Shown one piece after another: positions 15,172 through 23,000 of a stretch of DNA of 64,000 bases. Position 1 is the first letter of the stretch, and every line of letters begins with the position of its first letter. This stretch comes from Dehalococcoidia bacterium (GTDB lineage: Bacteria; Chloroflexota; Dehalococcoidia; Tepidiformales; Tepidiformaceae): positions 1 to 64,000 of the forward strand of contig JAJDYW010000034.1 in assembly GCA_022824925.1 (NCBI GenBank), given 5' to 3'. The notes below the pieces were generated by a model that worked only from the letters and a program-made list of their open reading frames with translations, had not been told where the DNA came from and did not search any database. The translations under genes were made by a program, and so were the position numbers.

Positions 15172-16467
15172 CTACACCACCGCCAGCGCATCGACCACGC
15201 TGCCGCGGAGGGCGAAGGGGCCGGCGTGGTCGATACGGACGTCGACGAGGGCGCCCGGGCGGGCGGGGGCGTCGAGGTGGACGAGCTTGCCGGTGCGCGT
15301 GCGGCCGTAGTGCTGCCCCTTCTTGCTGACCCCTTCGACGAGGATGGTCTGGGTCGTGCCGACGAGGGATTCGTTGATCTCGCGGGAGATGCGCTCCTCG
15401 AGGGCGTTCACGCGCTGCAGGCGCTCGGCCTTGACCTCGGCGGGGACGTCGTCGGGGAGCTTGCGCCAGGCGATCGTCCCGGGGCGCGGCGAGTAGGCCG
15501 CCGAGTGGACCTTATCGAAGCGCAAATCCTCGAGCAGGTCGAGGGTCTCCTGGAAGTCGCCTTCGGTCTCGCCGGGATAGCCGACGATGACGTCGGTGGT
15601 GATACCGGCGCCGGGCATGAGGGCGCGCACCTCGGCTAGCTTCTCCAGGTACTCGGCCTTCGTGTAGCCGCGCCGCATCGACTCCAGGACGGCGTCGCTG
15701 CCGGCCTGGACGGGCAGGGAGAAGCACTCCATGACCTTCGGCAGCTCCGCAACCGCCTTCAGGATGCGGGGGGTCATGTCCTTCGGGTAGGAAGTGAGGA
15801 AGCGGATGCGCGCCAGCCGCTCGACGGCGGAGAGCTCGCGCATCAGATCGCCGAGGTCGGGCGCACCGTCGAGGTCGTGGCCGTAGGCCTCGACCGTCTG
15901 GCCGAGGAGGGTCACCTCGCGCACGTCGTTGGCGGCGAGGTAGGCGACCTCGCGCACGATCTCGTCGACGGGGCGGCTGCGCTCGCGCCCGCGGCGGTAG
16001 GGAACGATGCAGTAGGTGCAGAACTTGTCGCAGCCGTGCACGACGGGGACGTAGGCGGTGGGGCCCTCGGGGACGGCGAAGGTGGAAGGCCAGAACTCGC
16101 CGCCGAGATCCTCGGCGGGCTCCTCCACGAGGGCCATGATCGGCTCGAACTGCTGGGGCCGGGCGAACACGTCGACGAAGGGGAAGCGCTTCTCCAGATC
16201 GGTGGTGCGCAGTCCCACCATGCAGCCCATGACGGCGACCTTGAGGTCGGGGCGCTCCTCCTTGACGAGGCGCACGCGGCCGAGGAGGGAGTAGGCGCGG
16301 TCCTCGGCGTGCTGCCGGACGCTGCAGGTGTTGACGACGACGATGTCGGCTCCGTCGGCCCCGGGGACGGCTTCCATGCCGAGGCGCGTGAAGCCGGCGG
16401 CCAGCTTCTCGCTGTCCGCCACGTTCATCTGGCAGCCGACGGTCCAGAGGAAGTAGCGCTCGTTCAT
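15172..16467 (-). CDS. miaB: tRNA 2-methylthio-N6-dimethylallyladenosine synthase
   Basis: A 431-aa radical SAM methylthiotransferase that thiomethylates A37 of tRNAs. The UPF0004 cysteines are in V-G-C-Q-M-N near 10, V-N-T-C-S-V-R near 46 and M-G-C-M-V near 81. The radical SAM triad is C-D-K-F-C-T-Y-C near 148-155, and the C-terminus is the TRAM domain. The start is ATG 16467, giving M-N-E-R-Y-F, the usual MiaB start; a TTG at 16482 is less likely. It lies next to the tRNA-Ser gene on the same strand, whose product is not a typical MiaB substrate. Confidence 0.95.
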   Translation of the reverse strand: MNERYFLWTVGCQMNVADSEKLAAGFTRLGMEAVPGADGADIVVVNTCSVRQHAEDRAYSLLGRVRLVKEERPDLKVAVMGCMVGLRTTDLEKRFPFVDVFARPQQFEPIMALVEEPAEDLGGEFWPSTFAVPEGPTAYVPVVHGCDKFCTYCIVPYRRGRERSRPVDEIVREVAYLAANDVREVTLLGQTVEAYGHDLDGAPDLGDLMRELSAVERLARIRFLTSYPKDMTPRILKAVAELPKVMECFSLPVQAGSDAVLESMRRGYTKAEYLEKLAEVRALMPGAGITTDVIVGYPGETEGDFQETLDLLEDLRFDKVHSAAYSPRPGTIAWRKLPDDVPAEVKAERLQRVNALEERISREINESLVGTTQTILVEGVSKKGQHYGRTRTGKLVHLDAPARPGALVDVRIDHAGPFALRGSVVDALAVV

Positions 16468-16483
16468 GCCGTCCCGTTCCAAG

Positions 16484-16575
16484 TGGCGGAGGGGGAGGGA
16501 TTCGAACCCTCGATCGACGTTTCCGCCGATAAGCGCTTAGCAGGCGCCCGCACTAGGCCTCTATGCGACCCCTCC
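16484..16575 (-). tRNA. tRNA-Ser(GCT)
   Basis: A 92-nt class II tRNA. It has a 7-bp acceptor stem, a GGCGC/GCGCT anticodon stem around CTGCTAA (anticodon GCT), a long variable arm, a GAGGG-TTCGAAT-CCCTC T-arm, discriminator G and an encoded CCA. Confidence 0.95.
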
Positions 16576-16640
16576 GCAGGCATTGTAGGCACGCGATCGC
16601 TTGCGCCACATCCCGGGCGGATTCGTTTGGCGGCAGGTCC

Positions 16641-16646
16641 TACACT
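16641..16646 (+). promoter_or_regulatory. -10 box TACACT, leaderless arrangement
   Basis: Ends 6 bases before the ATG of the NrtR-like gene, which has no SD. Transcription would start at about the A of ATG. Confidence 0.5.
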
Positions 16647-16652
16647 TGCGGC

Positions 16653-17258
16653 ATGGCGCCCGCGGTCGTGGTGGTCATCTTCACCGTGCTGGAGGGGCGG
16701 CTGTCCGTGCTCCTCATCGAGCGCGCCGCCGAACCCTGCCAGGGGGAGTGGGCGTTGCCGGGCGGCCTCCTCCAGCCGAACGAGACGCTGGATGGCGCGG
16801 CCAGCCGCAAGCTCCAGGACGAGACCGGCCTGAGCGACGTGTTCCTTGAACAGCTCTACAGCTTCGACGCGACGGACGAAGGAGACGCGGGCATCGTCGT
16901 GGCCTACTTCGCGCTGCTGCCGGCGGCGCAGGCGCGACTGCGCCGGGAACTGGAGTGGCGCCCCGCCTGGCACGCGCTGCGCGACCTCGAAACGCTCGCG
17001 TTCGGAAACGAAGGCATCCTCGACTACGCGCGCGAGCGGCTGCGGAACAAGCTCGCCTACACGAACGTCGCCTACAGCTTCCTGCCGTCGCGCTTCACCC
17101 TGCGGGAGCTGCAGGGGGTCTACGAGGCGATCCTCGAGGAGCCCGTGGACAAGCGGAACTTCAGGCGGCGGATGGTGGGGCTGGGAGTCGTCCGGCCAAC
17201 CAGCGAGACCCGCAAGGAAGGCGCCCACCGCCCCGCCCGCCTCTACGAGTTTTCTTGA
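16653..17258 (+). CDS. Nudix domain protein with winged-helix tail, NrtR-like
   Basis: A 201-aa protein. An N-terminal Nudix domain has a Nudix-box-like G-G-L-L-Q-P-N-E-T-L...R-K-L-Q-D-E-T-G-L near 40-62, where the first acidic residue of R-E-x-x-E-E is Lys. A C-terminal winged-helix module begins F-T-L-R-E-L-Q-G-V-Y-E near 148. This pairing is the NrtR architecture, in which a crippled Nudix domain senses ADP-ribose and represses NAD biosynthesis genes. No NAD genes are adjacent, so its regulon is unknown. It is preceded by a -10 box 6 bases away and no SD. Confidence 0.85.
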   Translation: MAPAVVVVIFTVLEGRLSVLLIERAAEPCQGEWALPGGLLQPNETLDGAASRKLQDETGLSDVFLEQLYSFDATDEGDAGIVVAYFALLPAAQARLRRELEWRPAWHALRDLETLAFGNEGILDYARERLRNKLAYTNVAYSFLPSRFTLRELQGVYEAILEEPVDKRNFRRRMVGLGVVRPTSETRKEGAHRPARLYEFS

Positions 17259-17489
17259 GGCCGGGCACCACTGTGCGCATCGCAGGGTTCGCGCTGAGAG
17301 CAGGAGCGTCGGCGGCGTGCGTGAGGGTCAGGGAGGCGGCGACCAGTCCTCGCCGGGGATGGCGTAGTGACGAGATGCGCCGCGCCGTACCTCGACGAGA
17401 AACACCCTGTGCTACGCTCCCACAGGGCGTCGCAGAGCGCAGGCGTGTGGGGTGACTGCGAGAGACTGACCAACCCCGAAGGGCCAACC

Positions 17490-17723
17490 GTGAAGACGAT
17501 GACGGTCGATGACGGCCTGTACGGGGCGCTCGAGGCGGCCGCCGATCGCCAGGGCACCACGGTCCAGGACCTGGTGAAGGAAGCGATCGTGTCGTGGCTG
17601 GCAGACACCGCAATGGATGATTCCGACCATGCGGCGGTCGAGAAGGCCCGCGCCGAAGCCGCCGAACTGGGCGGGGCCGAGTTCGAGGCGTTCTTCGACG
17701 AATTGCTGGGGGACCGGAACTGA
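17490..17723 (+). CDS. Small ribbon-helix-helix-like antitoxin
   Basis: A 77-aa protein: M-T-V-D-D-G-L-Y-G-A-L-E-A-A-A-D-R-Q near 4-21 then T-T-V-Q-D-L-V-K-E-A-I-V-S-W-L near 23-37, the pattern of MetJ/Arc-type DNA-binding antitoxins, followed by an acidic tail A-E-F-E-A-F-F-D-E-L-L. GTG at 17490 is taken as the start; an in-frame ATG lies at 17499. It is followed directly by a toxin-like start that is broken. Confidence 0.75.
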   Translation: MKTMTVDDGLYGALEAAADRQGTTVQDLVKEAIVSWLADTAMDDSDHAAVEKARAEAAELGGAEFEAFFDELLGDRN

Positions 17724-17840
17724 TTGTCGGAGCCGTATCGGATTGAGCTGGCACCTGCCGCCCAGCGTCAGGTGCGAAGACTTGCACCCGAGGACGCGCG
17801 GCGCGTCGCGAGGCGGGACGAGCGCACCTCTCGAGACTTG
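17724..17840 (+). pseudogene. Truncated RelE/ParE-like toxin remnant
   Basis: A TTG start immediately after the antitoxin stop opens S-E-P-Y-R-I-E-L-A-P-A-A-Q-R-Q-V-R-R-L, a recognisable toxin N-terminus. After about 30 residues homology-like sequence ends and the frame runs into the antisense of the GNAT gene. The C-terminal active-site strands are missing, so the toxin is probably dead. Confidence 0.6.
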
Positions 17841-17843
17841 GAA

Positions 17844-18947
17844 TCACTCCCTTGCCGAGCGAGAAGGCATCCACTCTTCGCGGAGGATCCCGTAGAAGAC
17901 GTCGTCGACGTACTCGCCGCGGATGAGGCGGTGGCGGCGAAGGACACCCTCGCGCTTCATGCCCAGCTTCTCCATGACGCGCCAGGAAGCCGTGTTGCGG
18001 ATGTCGGTAGAGGCGTAGATGCGCACGAGGTCGAGCATCTCGAACCCGTAGGTCGCAGCGACGGTCGCGGCCTCGGTCATCAGGCCCTGGCCCCAGAGGG
18101 GCCGGGCGAGGCTGTAGCCCAGCTCGCCGGCGCCGGCGCCGCGATCGATGACGGTGACGCCACCGACCACCCGCCCCTCGTGGACAATCGCCCACATCGG
18201 GCTTGCCCCGCCGGCAAGGATGGCCCTGGCGACGTCTTCCTCGGCGCTGCGACGGGTGTACGGCTGCTGCACGTCGAGGTAGCGGGCCCACTCCTCATCG
18301 CTCCCGTAGGCGAACACGTCGCCGGCATCGGCCATCCGGAAGGGGCGGAGCAGCAGGCGAGATGTGCGGAGCTCCGACGGCCCTGCCTCGGCAGGTTGCG
18401 GGGGAGCCTGCTCGTCGGCCGGCGACGAGCCCTCCCGCAGGATTTCGTACGACACCGAGTCGACGCGCTCGCCACCGACGAGGCGGTCGCCGTGGGCCAC
18501 ACCGACTCGCTGCATGCCCAGCTTCTCCATCACGCGCCACGAGCCCTTGTTCCGCCTGTCGGCAAAAGCCTGGATACGGACCAGGCCCAGGTTCTCGAAG
18601 GCGTGTGCGATGACGGCGCGCGCTGCTTCCGTCGCCAGCCCTTGCCCCCAGAGCGGACGGGCGGTGCTGTACCCCAGCTCGGCCACGCCGGGGCGATGGA
18701 CGGTCAGGCTGATGCCGCCCGACACTCGCCCATCGTGAACGACGGCCCACTCGAAGCGTCTCTCGCCATCGGCGAGGAGGCACCGCGCCACGAACTCCTC
18801 GGCGTCGCGGCGGGTGTAGGGGTCGGGGACGGGGAGGTAGCGGGACCACTCGGGGTCGGTGGCGTAGGCGAACACGTCGTCGACATCGCCGCTGCAGAAG
18901 GGGCGGAGGAGGAGGCGTTCGGTGCGGAGTTCGGGGAGGGCTTCCAT
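17844..18947 (-). CDS. Tandem double-GNAT acetyltransferase
   Basis: A 367-aa protein made of two RimJ/RimL-like GNAT domains, about residues 1-175 and 190-365, both with E-L-R-T-x-R-L-L-L-R-P-F at the start, G-Y-S-x-A-R-P-L-W-G-Q-G-L-x-T-E-A-A in the middle and S-W-R-V-M-E-K-L-G-M near the end. The near-identical motifs point to an internal duplication. Start ATG 18947 is preferred over ATG 18965 because an AATACT -10 box ends exactly 6 bases before it. The acetylated substrate is unknown. Confidence 0.9.
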   Translation of the reverse strand: MEALPELRTERLLLRPFCSGDVDDVFAYATDPEWSRYLPVPDPYTRRDAEEFVARCLLADGERRFEWAVVHDGRVSGGISLTVHRPGVAELGYSTARPLWGQGLATEAARAVIAHAFENLGLVRIQAFADRRNKGSWRVMEKLGMQRVGVAHGDRLVGGERVDSVSYEILREGSSPADEQAPPQPAEAGPSELRTSRLLLRPFRMADAGDVFAYGSDEEWARYLDVQQPYTRRSAEEDVARAILAGGASPMWAIVHEGRVVGGVTVIDRGAGAGELGYSLARPLWGQGLMTEAATVAATYGFEMLDLVRIYASTDIRNTASWRVMEKLGMKREGVLRRHRLIRGEYVDDVFYGILREEWMPSRSARE

Positions 18948-18953
18948 CGAACG

Positions 18954-18959
18954 AGTATT
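18954..18959 (-). promoter_or_regulatory. -10 box AATACT, leaderless arrangement
   Basis: GAATACT on the minus strand ends 6 bases before ATG 18947 of the double-GNAT gene. It decides the start of that gene. Confidence 0.5.
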
Positions 18960-19028
18960 CGGCATCGATGGCCTTTACGCGAGGCGAGGGCGTTCCTGCG
19001 GTATCCTTTCAGGGCGAGGCCGGCGGCC

Positions 19029-19292
19029 GTGAATCCCTACGTTGCCCAGTTCACCCAGACCTTCCTCACGATCCTGACGTGGGCGATCGTGGCGCGCGCG
19101 CTGCTCAGCTTCCTGCCTATCGACCAGGGGAGCACAATCTACCAGGTGCTGTTCCGCATCACGGAGCCGGTGATCGACCCCATCCGGCGGGTGCTGCCCA
19201 GCACGGGCATGCTCGACATGAGCCCGCTGGCCGCGCTCCTCGTGCTGATAGCGCTGCAGTGGACGGTGGCGGGGCTGGCCTCGGTCGACTGA
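19029..19292 (+). CDS. YggT family membrane protein
   Basis: An 87-aa protein with two hydrophobic segments (F-L-T-I-L-T-W-A-I-V-A-R-A-L-L near 11-26 and L-A-A-L-L-V-L-I-A-L-Q-W near 67-80) and the YggT signature I-T-E-P-V-I-D-P-I-R-R-V-L-P. GTG 19029 is the start. A TATCCT -10 box lies about 20 bases upstream. Its role in the envelope is poorly known. Confidence 0.85.
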   Translation: MNPYVAQFTQTFLTILTWAIVARALLSFLPIDQGSTIYQVLFRITEPVIDPIRRVLPSTGMLDMSPLAALLVLIALQWTVAGLASVD

Positions 19293-19316
19293 GCCGGTTC
19301 CGGGGCGGGCCAGACG

Positions 19317-19670
19317 TCAGGCGGCTTCCCTGGCGCGCTCGGCGACCTTCGCGAACGCATCCGGCCGGGTGACGGCGAGGTGGGCGAGCATCTTCCGGTC
19401 GAGCTCGATGCCGGCCTTGCGCAGGCCGCTCATAAGGCGCGAGTAGCTGAGCCCCTCGCGGCGGGCGGCGGCGTTGATGCGGATGATCCAGAGGCGGCGG
19501 AAATCGCCCTTGCGCTGGCGGCGGTTCTCGTAGCTGTAGCGGAGGGCGTGCATGACGCTCTCGTTGGCGCGGCGGAAGACGCGGTGGCGCTGGCCGTGGT
19601 GGCCCTTCGCCAGCGAGAGGATCTTCTTGTGGCGGCGGTGCGTGGTGACGCCGCGCTTCACTCGACTCAT
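19317..19670 (-). CDS. rplT: 50S ribosomal protein L20
   Basis: A 117-aa protein, full family length, with [16 protein letters not shown] start and [11 protein letters not shown] in the C-terminal part. It binds 23S rRNA early in large-subunit assembly. It is last in the infC-rpmI-rplT operon. Confidence 0.98.
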   Translation of the reverse strand: MSRVKRGVTTHRRHKKILSLAKGHHGQRHRVFRRANESVMHALRYSYENRRQRKGDFRRLWIIRINAAARREGLSYSRLMSGLRKAGIELDRKMLAHLAVTRPDAFAKVAERAREAA

Positions 19671-19717
19671 GGGGTGGCTCCTTCACGAACCTGGCCCGGC
19701 GGCCCAGGTGGAACGGG

Positions 19718-19912
19718 TTACTGCTGGATCAATCCCCGGATGGTCCGCGATTCCGAGGCGGACACGGGAACGGTACGACCGAACTTCACGCGGACGGGCT
19801 TGCGCTTCTTCCGGCGGAAGTTATTGCGATTGCCGTACATCCGCATGATCTTGCCGCCGCCGGTTACGCGAAAGCGCGCGGCGGCTCCCTTGTGGGTCTT
19901 GATCTTTGGCAC
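19718..19912 (-). CDS. rpmI: 50S ribosomal protein L35
   Basis: A 64-aa basic protein with the usual M-P-K-I-K-T-H-K-G-A-A-A-R-F start. It lies between infC and rplT in the classic order. Confidence 0.97.
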   Translation of the reverse strand: MPKIKTHKGAAARFRVTGGGKIMRMYGNRNNFRRKKRKPVRVKFGRTVPVSASESRTIRGLIQQ

Positions 19913-19915
19913 TGG

Positions 19916-20602
19916 CTAGTCCCCGGACGCAGCCGCGGGAACGGGTTCCCCGGTCTCGCTCTCGCTCTCGGGCGCCGCCGCGGTCTCCTGGGGCTCGGCG
20001 GCGCCGTTCTGGCCTTCCGCTTCGAGCTGGGCGGCGCGGTCCCGCGCCGCGATCCCGCGCTTATCGGGGATCAGGATCATCGACATGTGACGGCCCTCGA
20101 GCGCTGCGTCCTTCTCCTTCGTAGCCACATCTTCGAGGTTCTCGAAGATACGATCGAGGAGGTTCTTGCCGATCTGGGGATGGGTGATCTCGCGACCGCG
20201 GAACATGACGGTCACCTTCACCTTGTCGCCCTGGCGCAGGAGCTTTTCGACGGTGCGGGTCTTGAAGTCGATGTCGTGGACGTCGATCTTCGGCTTCATG
20301 CGCACTTCGCGGAGGCGGGTCTTGGCCTGGTGCTTGCGCGCCTCGCTCTCCTTCTTCGACTGCTCGTACTTGTAGCGGCCGAAGTCCATGAGGCGGGCGA
20401 CCGGGGGCGTGGCCTGGCCGGAGACCTCAACGAGGTCGACATCGCGTTCCCGGGCCATGGCTACCGCTTCGGCGGTGCTGACCACACCTATCTGCTGGCC
20501 TTCTTCATCAATGAGCCGGACCTCCGGGACGCGGATTCGTTCATTGATGCGCGGCTGTGGAGGCGGTGGCTTCGGTGGTACCCGGGATCGTCGTTTTCTC
20601 AA
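19916..20602 (-). CDS. infC: Translation initiation factor IF-3 with acidic tail
   Basis: A 228-aa IF-3. N-domain P-R-I-N-E-R-I-R-V-P-E-V near 17-28; C-domain D-F-K-T-R-T-V-E-K-L-L and V-M-F-R-G-R-E-I near 110-135. After about residue 185 it carries an extra Ala/Glu/Pro-rich acidic tail of 40 or so residues. The start is a TTG at 20602 with a GGGGAG box 8 bases upstream; IF-3 genes often use rare starts, which allows self-regulation. Upstream in-frame codons at 20665 are not preferred. Confidence 0.95.
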   Translation of the reverse strand: MRKRRSRVPPKPPPPQPRINERIRVPEVRLIDEEGQQIGVVSTAEAVAMARERDVDLVEVSGQATPPVARLMDFGRYKYEQSKKESEARKHQAKTRLREVRMKPKIDVHDIDFKTRTVEKLLRQGDKVKVTVMFRGREITHPQIGKNLLDRIFENLEDVATKEKDAALEGRHMSMILIPDKRGIAARDRAAQLEAEGQNGAAEPQETAAAPESESETGEPVPAAASGD

Positions 20603-20678
20603 GCTGCTCCCCGTTTTGGCGTGCCAGCGATGATAGCACCCCCCAACTGGCGCTGTATATCGCAACCGCGGGGCGCTC

Positions 20679-20684
20679 TACCAT
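20679..20684 (+). promoter_or_regulatory. -10 box TACCAT, leaderless arrangement
   Basis: Ends 6 bases before the galU ATG, which has no SD. It lies in the divergent space between infC and galU. Confidence 0.45.
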
Positions 20685-20690
20685 GCGGCC

Positions 20691-21569
20691 ATGGCGAGCG
20701 TGCGACGGGCGGTGATCCTCGCGGCGGGACTCGGTACGCGCATGCTGCCGGCTACCAAGTCCGTGCCCAAGGAGCTGCTGCCCGTCGTCGACCGGCCCAT
20801 CATCCAGTACGCGGTGGAGGAGGCGGTCGCGGCCGGCATCGAGCACGTCGTGATCGTGCTCTCGCCCGACCGGGCGGCCATCCGCGAGCACTTCGGCGGC
20901 GGGTCGCGCGTCGAGGCGGTGGCCCGGGCGCGCGGCGACGACGCCCTCGCCGAACGGGTGCTGGCGCCGGAGCGGCTGGCGCGATTCACCTTCGTGGAGC
21001 AGCGCGAACCGCTGGGGACGGGTCACGCCGTGCAGCAGGCGGAGCCGCACCTCGATGGCGAACCGTTCGCTCTGCTCTTCCCCGACGACGTCATCCTCGG
21101 TGAGCGCTCGTGCACGGCCCAGCTCGTGCAGGCGTACGAGGCCTGCGAGGCGGCGGCAGTGATCGCCGTGCAGCAGGTCGCGCGCGAGCAGATCCACCAG
21201 TACGGGATCGTCGACCCCGCCGGCGCCGGGAACCCCGCCCGGCTGCGCGGCATCATCGAGAAGCCGGCGGCGAGCGAGGCGCCATCCGACCTCGGCGTAG
21301 TCGGCCGCTACGTGCTGGGACCGTCCATCTTCGGGGAGCTGGCATCGCTGAAAGCGGGCGCGGGCGGCGAGCTGCAGCTCACGGACGCGATCGCGGGCCA
21401 GATCGCGGCAGGGGCGCCCGTGTACGCCTGCCGGTTCGAAGGGCGGCGTTTCGACGCCGGCCGCCCCGCCGGCGCGATCGCGGCGGCGGTCTGCGCCGCC
21501 CTGGACCGCGAGGAGCTTCGCGCCGACCTCCTCGCCCACCTCACCGCCCTCATGCCAACGGAGCAGTAA
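20691..21569 (+). CDS. galU: UTP-glucose-1-phosphate uridylyltransferase
   Basis: A 292-aa nucleotidyltransferase that makes UDP-glucose. The start G-L-G-T-R-M-L-P-A-T-K-S-V-P-K-E near 13-28 is the family fingerprint. L-L-F-P-D-D-V near 127 and an E-K-P motif near 188 are further landmarks. It is followed after 2 bases by an unknown gene, so the two are probably co-transcribed. Confidence 0.96.
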   Translation: MASVRRAVILAAGLGTRMLPATKSVPKELLPVVDRPIIQYAVEEAVAAGIEHVVIVLSPDRAAIREHFGGGSRVEAVARARGDDALAERVLAPERLARFTFVEQREPLGTGHAVQQAEPHLDGEPFALLFPDDVILGERSCTAQLVQAYEACEAAAVIAVQQVAREQIHQYGIVDPAGAGNPARLRGIIEKPAASEAPSDLGVVGRYVLGPSIFGELASLKAGAGGELQLTDAIAGQIAAGAPVYACRFEGRRFDAGRPAGAIAAAVCAALDREELRADLLAHLTALMPTEQ

Positions 21570-21571
21570 CC

Positions 21572-22927
21572 ATGCACATCCTGACCATCGGGTACTCCCT
21601 GCCCAACCAGTCCGTGGACAACCACACGGTCCTGAACGCCCCCAGCATCACCGACTACGACGCGGCGTTCATCGACCCGGAGGCGATCACGCAGGCGGTG
21701 CAGCAGCTTCTGGACGGGGAGCGCCCGTTCAACGCGCAGGACGGGCGGCCGGTGGTGAACGGCGCCACGACGGCCACGCAGGTCTCAGCCGCGGACCAGC
21801 TCCTGCGGCGGAAGGAAGAGGCGGAGCAGTTCCTCGCGCAGGGGGGAACGCTCTTCCTCGCGGGGCGGCCGAACGCGGTCCTGCCGGGAGTCGTCGGCTT
21901 CGAGGGGCTCGACCGCTACAGCTGGCTGCCGGCGCCCAGGGGGGGCAGCTGGAACCCGCCCCACATGCGCGCCGCCGAAGGCAAGACCATCCGCATCGTG
22001 GACGACAAGCACCCACTGAGCGAGGTCCTGCGGGAGTACCGGCGGCACATCAGCTACCGGGCGGCGCTTCACCCGGGCATCGCGACCGGGGAGCAGGAGG
22101 GACACGTGATCGCGGTGGGCGGGTCGAACGTGCCCATCGCCGCCGAGTTCCCGGTGCTGGCGGGGCGGGTGGTGGTGACACCGGTGCTCTCCAGCGTCAC
22201 CGGCAACACGCGCACGAGGCTCGCGCAGGCGATGGTCGATGCCATGGCGCAGGTCGCCGCGGGGGCCATCTCGGAGGACCCGCCCGGCTGGGTGCGCACC
22301 CTGGCGCTTCCCGGATCGGAACAGATCGAGGCCGAGCTCGAGGAGGCGGAGGAGCGGGCGGCGGCAGCGGCGGCGGCAGCGGACGCCGTGCGCGAGCGCC
22401 TCGACGGGCTGGTCGCGCACCGCCGCCTGCTCTGGGCGACGGGGCCGTCCTTCTCCGCCGCAGTGCGCGAGGCGCTGGCGCTCCTGGGGCTCGAGGCAAC
22501 GACGGAGGCGGGGGAACCCCTCGCCGTCCGCGAGGGCGAACACGCCGCGCTGGTCGAGGTCGAAAGCACGCGCGACGACGCGTCGGAGTGGGCGTACGTG
22601 CGGCTGCAACGCCGGCTGGAGCGCCAACTCCTGGACGAGGGCGAGCAGCTCCGCGGGATCATCGTGGTGAACGGGAAGCGCAACATCGCCCCGACGGCGC
22701 GACGCTCTCAGCATACGGAGGCCCTGCGCGTGGCCTGCGAGAACTACGGGTACGCGCTCATCACGGGCGATACGCTCTTCGCCCTCGTGCAGCGCGCCAT
22801 GGGCGCCGAGGCGGAGGGCGCCCCCCTGGAGGCGGCCGGGCGGCGCCTGATCTACGGCAGGGGGCTGGTCACGGCCGAGCAGGCGCTCGGCGAGGCCGAA
22901 GAGGAGAGCGACGCGAGCATCTTCTAG
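21572..22927 (+). CDS. Unknown 451-aa protein with a nuclease-fold-like C-terminus
   Basis: The N-terminal part (about 1-240) is unrecognised and has no signal peptide. An Ala/Glu-rich coiled segment spans about 250-285. The C-terminus (about 290-420) has the outline of a PD-(D/E)XK-like domain: L-L-W-A-T-G-P-S-F-S-A-A-V-R-E-A-L-A-L-L-G near 292, A-L-V-E-V-E-S near 330, a G-I-I-V-V-N-G strand near 365 and A-L-I-T-G-D-T-L-F near 400. The active-site lysine is not seen, so it may be non-catalytic. It is probably in an operon with galU. Confidence 0.75.
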   Translation: MHILTIGYSLPNQSVDNHTVLNAPSITDYDAAFIDPEAITQAVQQLLDGERPFNAQDGRPVVNGATTATQVSAADQLLRRKEEAEQFLAQGGTLFLAGRPNAVLPGVVGFEGLDRYSWLPAPRGGSWNPPHMRAAEGKTIRIVDDKHPLSEVLREYRRHISYRAALHPGIATGEQEGHVIAVGGSNVPIAAEFPVLAGRVVVTPVLSSVTGNTRTRLAQAMVDAMAQVAAGAISEDPPGWVRTLALPGSEQIEAELEEAEERAAAAAAAADAVRERLDGLVAHRRLLWATGPSFSAAVREALALLGLEATTEAGEPLAVREGEHAALVEVESTRDDASEWAYVRLQRRLERQLLDEGEQLRGIIVVNGKRNIAPTARRSQHTEALRVACENYGYALITGDTLFALVQRAMGAEAEGAPLEAAGRRLIYGRGLVTAEQALGEAEEESDASIF

Positions 22928-22985
22928 CGCCGGGCGGCCAGGATCGCCGTGGTCGGGGCCTATGGTCCATTGTTGCCAGTTGTCT

Positions 22986-22991
22986 TAGCAT
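22986..22991 (+). promoter_or_regulatory. -10 box TAGCAT upstream of the lamin-tail protein
   Basis: Lies 9 bases before ATG 23001 and 6 before an alternative in-frame TTG at 22998. No SD is present. Confidence 0.4.
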
Positions 22992-23000
22992 CCGGCATTG

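Noticed and set aside
15106..15639. Plus-strand ORF over miaB 3' end
   Set aside because: Antisense shadow with Gly/Ala/Asp-rich composition.
17336..17410. Minus-strand micro-ORF with H-Y-A-I-P-G-E-D-W
   Set aside because: Only about 23 codons, no SD or promoter; probably chance or a decayed remnant.
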